Assembly (NCBI RefSeq): GCF_030268085.1
Contig: NZ_BSDE01000001.1
Coordinates: 1,054,001-1,118,000, forward strand
DNA length: 64,000 bases
From: Geothrix limicola
GTDB lineage: Bacteria; Acidobacteriota; Holophagae; Holophagales; Holophagaceae
Direction: 5' to 3'
The notes under the pieces were generated by a model that was given only the letters and a program-made list of their open reading frames with translations, was not told the DNA's origin and did not search any database. Both the position numbers and the translations under genes were made by a program. This document shows, one piece after another, positions 62,088-64,000 of this stretch. The stretch's first letter is position 1. The number at the start of each line of letters is the position of its first letter.

Positions 62088-62792
62088 ATGATCCATTCCC
62101 CCTACATCGTTCCTCCCCTGCCACCTGCTTGGCCCTTCGAGCCCGGTGTGCCGCTGCATCCGCTCGGTTGCCGCCTGAACCTCGACCTGCCTGGACTCGG
62201 CGGCGGTTGGCGCGTCTGCACGCCCGGAGGCATCGTCCCGTCGGGTGATCCCGTTGCGCTCTCGGGCGTGTTCGGACGCGGAGGCATCTTCCGCGTGGGC
62301 GACCTGGTGCTGAGGCCCTACCGGCGGGGCGGTTTATTACGCCATCTCAATGAAAAGACCTACCGCTCGCACCTCCGCTTCGCTGCCGAGCACGCCGTGC
62401 ACCGCGGCTTGTGGGAAGCCGGATTCCCCACGGTGGAACCGCTCGGCTACGCCTGGCGGCCCAGCGGCCTCGGCGTCGAGGGCGTGCTCATCACCCGCAT
62501 GGCGGAAGGTGAAGCCTGGCCCCGGCGCTGGGACCTCAGCATCCCCCGGGCTGAAGCTATTGGTCGCGCCATCGGTTCGCTTTGCGACTGGGGCCTGTGG
62601 TCGCCGGACCTCAATGCCACCAACGTGATGCTGCCGCCCGACGGCGGTGCGCTGTTCCTGGACTGGGACCGGGCCCGCTTCGAGCCTCCGAGCGAGTCGC
62701 GGAGTGCGGATCTCCGGACGCGCTACCGCGCCCGTCTGGAGCGCAGCCTGCGCAAGCTCGGCGCGCCGCCCGAAGCCTTCGGGATCATTTGA
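62088..62792 (+). CDS. 3-deoxy-D-manno-octulosonic acid kinase-like protein
   Basis: A 234-residue protein with the LPS-kinase fold. VLRPYRRGGLLRHLNEKTYRSHLRFAAEHAVHRGLWEAGFPTVEPLGY matches KdkA-type Kdo kinases; the catalytic loop is WGLWSPDLNATNVML and the metal-binding Asp is in LFLDWDRARF. It would phosphorylate Kdo of the LPS inner core on the cytoplasmic face. The ATG lacks a clear ribosome site. It overlaps the convergent cyclophilin by 8 nt. Confidence 0.82.
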   Translation: MIHSPYIVPPLPPAWPFEPGVPLHPLGCRLNLDLPGLGGGWRVCTPGGIVPSGDPVALSGVFGRGGIFRVGDLVLRPYRRGGLLRHLNEKTYRSHLRFAAEHAVHRGLWEAGFPTVEPLGYAWRPSGLGVEGVLITRMAEGEAWPRRWDLSIPRAEAIGRAIGSLCDWGLWSPDLNATNVMLPPDGGALFLDWDRARFEPPSESRSADLRTRYRARLERSLRKLGAPPEAFGII

Positions 62793-63363
62793 TTTCGACG
62801 GCGTCCTTGATGACCACGGGCTTCACCGGCAGGTTCAGGAAGTCGCTGCGCTTGTTGCTCGTCTTCACGGCCTTGATGCGGTCGACCACGTCCATGCCCT
62901 GGATGACCTTTCCGAACACGCAGTAGCCCCAGGTCTTGTCGTTGGTCTTGGCCTTGAAGTCCAGGGCCGGATTATCCACGACGTTGATGAAGAACTCCGC
63001 GGCGGCGCTGTGGGGATCCGGCGTGCGCGCCATGGCCACCGTGCCGCGCTTGTTCTTGAGGCCGGCGGCCGTGGCGCGGTCGGCCTCGTTGAGGATCGAA
63101 TTGTCGGTCCGCTTCTTTCCGAGATACTCCACGTAGCCGCCGCCCTGGATCATGAAGCCGTTGATGACGCGGTGGAAGATGGTGCCCTTGTACTGGCCCT
63201 TCCTCACGTACTTCAGGAAGTTCTCCACGGTCTTCGGCGCGGCGTCGGGCTCCAGCTCCATCACGATCACGCCCATGGAGGTGGTCAGTTTCACCTTCGG
63301 CTTGGGCGCGGCGCAGAGGCCGAGCGCGGCAGCGAACAGAAAGACGGCGATCAGGTGGCGCAT
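62785..63363 (-). CDS. Exported peptidyl-prolyl cis-trans isomerase (cyclophilin)
   Basis: A 192-residue cyclophilin with a signal peptide (1-18). Active residues are in FHRVINGFMIQGGG, GTVAMARTPDPHSAAAEFFINV and GYCVFGKVIQGMDVV. It differs from the cytoplasmic copy at 17691 by the leader and by the substitution pattern around the Trp, so it serves the periplasm. ATG 63363 has GGAG upstream; a longer frame is not needed. It lies 126 nt downstream of the TPR gene on the same strand. Confidence 0.93.
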   Translation of the reverse strand: MRHLIAVFLFAAALGLCAAPKPKVKLTTSMGVIVMELEPDAAPKTVENFLKYVRKGQYKGTIFHRVINGFMIQGGGYVEYLGKKRTDNSILNEADRATAAGLKNKRGTVAMARTPDPHSAAAEFFINVVDNPALDFKAKTNDKTWGYCVFGKVIQGMDVVDRIKAVKTSNKRSDFLNLPVKPVVIKDAVEIK

Positions 63364-63489
63364 CAGGATCTCCGGGGGATGCCCCAGGATACCCGGACTG
63401 ACATGAACGAGGGACACCACCCGGGACGCTTTGCCCTCTGCGTGCTCCCACGCGGTGTCCGGCCAAGCCCGGCCACCACGTCTGATCGC

Positions 63490-64000
63490 TCAGTAGGCGC
63501 CCAGGCTCTTGGCGAGGGCGTCCCGCTGTCCCTTGAAGCCTTGCTCGTCGCGGGCATCCTTGATGAGCGCCTTGGCCTGCTCCCGCTGCCCCAGCTTCAT
63601 CAGGGCCTGGGCCCGCATGAGGGCCACCCAGCCCCGCTGCTCCGACGCCGCCGCCTTCGCGGGATACATCGCCAGGGCGCCCTTGGCGTCGCCCAGCTGC
63701 AGCCGGAGGTCCGCCACGAGGATCATCAGAGGTTCGCGAACCTCGCCCTTTTCCGGGGCGCGCGAAAGAAAGCCTTCGGCCTCGGCGAGCCGCTTGGCCG
63801 TGGTGTCCGGAGGCTGGATGGGACGCTGAAGGAGGCGCAGCACGGCCTGGATGCGTTCGGGCCCGGCCTTCGCGCGGGGCAGCGCGGCCCGCAGCGGCGC
63901 CCAGTGTTCCTGGGCGGCCTCGGCCCGCGCCCGCTGCAGGGCCTCGTCAGCGGTGTCCCCTTTCGCGGGCAGCATCCGAAGCAGGGCCTGCGGCTGGGCC
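63490..64000 (-). CDS. TPR-like helical protein, N-terminus cut off by window edge
   Basis: The frame stays open to the window end, so the visible 169 residues are the C-terminal part; a Met at 63975 could be internal. The sequence is helical with TPR-like units (LMILVADLRLQLGDAKGALAMYPAKAA, WVALMRAQALMKLGQREQAKALIKDARDEQG). The family is not identified. Confidence 0.6.
   Translation of the reverse strand, partial: AQPQALLRMLPAKGDTADEALQRARAEAAQEHWAPLRAALPRAKAGPERIQAVLRLLQRPIQPPDTTAKRLAEAEGFLSRAPEKGEVREPLMILVADLRLQLGDAKGALAMYPAKAAASEQRGWVALMRAQALMKLGQREQAKALIKDARDEQGFKGQRDALAKSLGAY

Noticed and set aside
1-64000. CRISPR arrays, transposases, phage genes, rRNA and tRNA genes
   Set aside because: Reading both strands by eye I found no regularly spaced identical repeats, no transposase or integrase motif and no tRNA-like T-arm or cloverleaf. 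A dedicated tRNA scan would be needed to exclude one completely.

Overview
GC-rich chromosomal window, almost fully coding, with short intergenic gaps and many 1-8 nt gene overlaps. The gene content points to a Gram-negative, anaerobe-leaning bacterium, most probably an Acidobacteriota of the Holophagae type (Geothrix/Holophaga-like). The support is lipopolysaccharide and outer-membrane genes (a Kdo-kinase-like protein, an outer-membrane barrel ending in Phe), a futalosine-type menaquinone prenyltransferase, bacillithiol genes (BshC, BshB1), a DUF1844 protein, a bactofilin and many FHA/GAF/TPR signalling proteins. The taxonomic placement is inference. No tRNA, rRNA, CRISPR array, transposase or phage gene was recognised, so this looks like core chromosome.

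Layout. 1-8.9 kb: a truncated alpha/beta hydrolase, an alanyl-tRNA editing protein, RarA, a soluble chemotaxis receptor, two pirins, a universal stress protein, a glutaryl-CoA-type dehydrogenase and thymidine kinase. 9-12.3 kb: a three-gene cluster (DUF1844, membrane TPR/zinc-ribbon protein, DUF4388). 12.5-19.2 kb: an exported TPR protein, then a minus-strand housekeeping run (cyclophilin, tag, metG, ArsC-like, xthA) and two small proteins. 19.2-24.5 kb: a giant Ser/Thr kinase-TPR protein divergent from an FHA-GAF-SpoIIE phosphatase. 24.6-30.1 kb: a heavy-metal-type two-component system, a predicted monoheme cytochrome fused to an outer-membrane barrel (Cyc2-like), a five-helix membrane protein coupled to a 2x[4Fe-4S] ferredoxin, and an MqnP-like prenyltransferase. 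30.2-40.8 kb: M23 peptidase and bactofilin, RuvB, an FHA-GAF histidine kinase coupled to ispF, a [2Fe-2S] ferredoxin coupled to a membrane-anchored hydrolase, CsgG-like, IHF/HU, PepA and PabB. 40.8-47.9 kb: a minus-strand chain (aldehyde dehydrogenase, unknown protein, pta, purN, nnr, tsaE, rmuC, HNH). 48-54.3 kb: a MgtC/DUF4010 protein, bshC-bshB1, and a large exported protein with an internal duplication. 54.4-64 kb: tilS-ftsH-folP-glmM-ftsW, a stand-alone DUF2344 protein, a Kdo-kinase-like protein, an exported cyclophilin and a truncated TPR protein.

The part most worth following up is 24.6-30.1 kb. A metal-type sensor pair lies directly upstream of a candidate one-heme outer-membrane electron conduit. 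A perfect 20-bp dyad sits between them, and a coupled membrane protein/ferredoxin pair and a quinone-synthesis gene follow. Together these could link extracellular metal, outer membrane, inner membrane and the quinone pool. That pathway is a hypothesis; the individual motifs are visible in the sequence.
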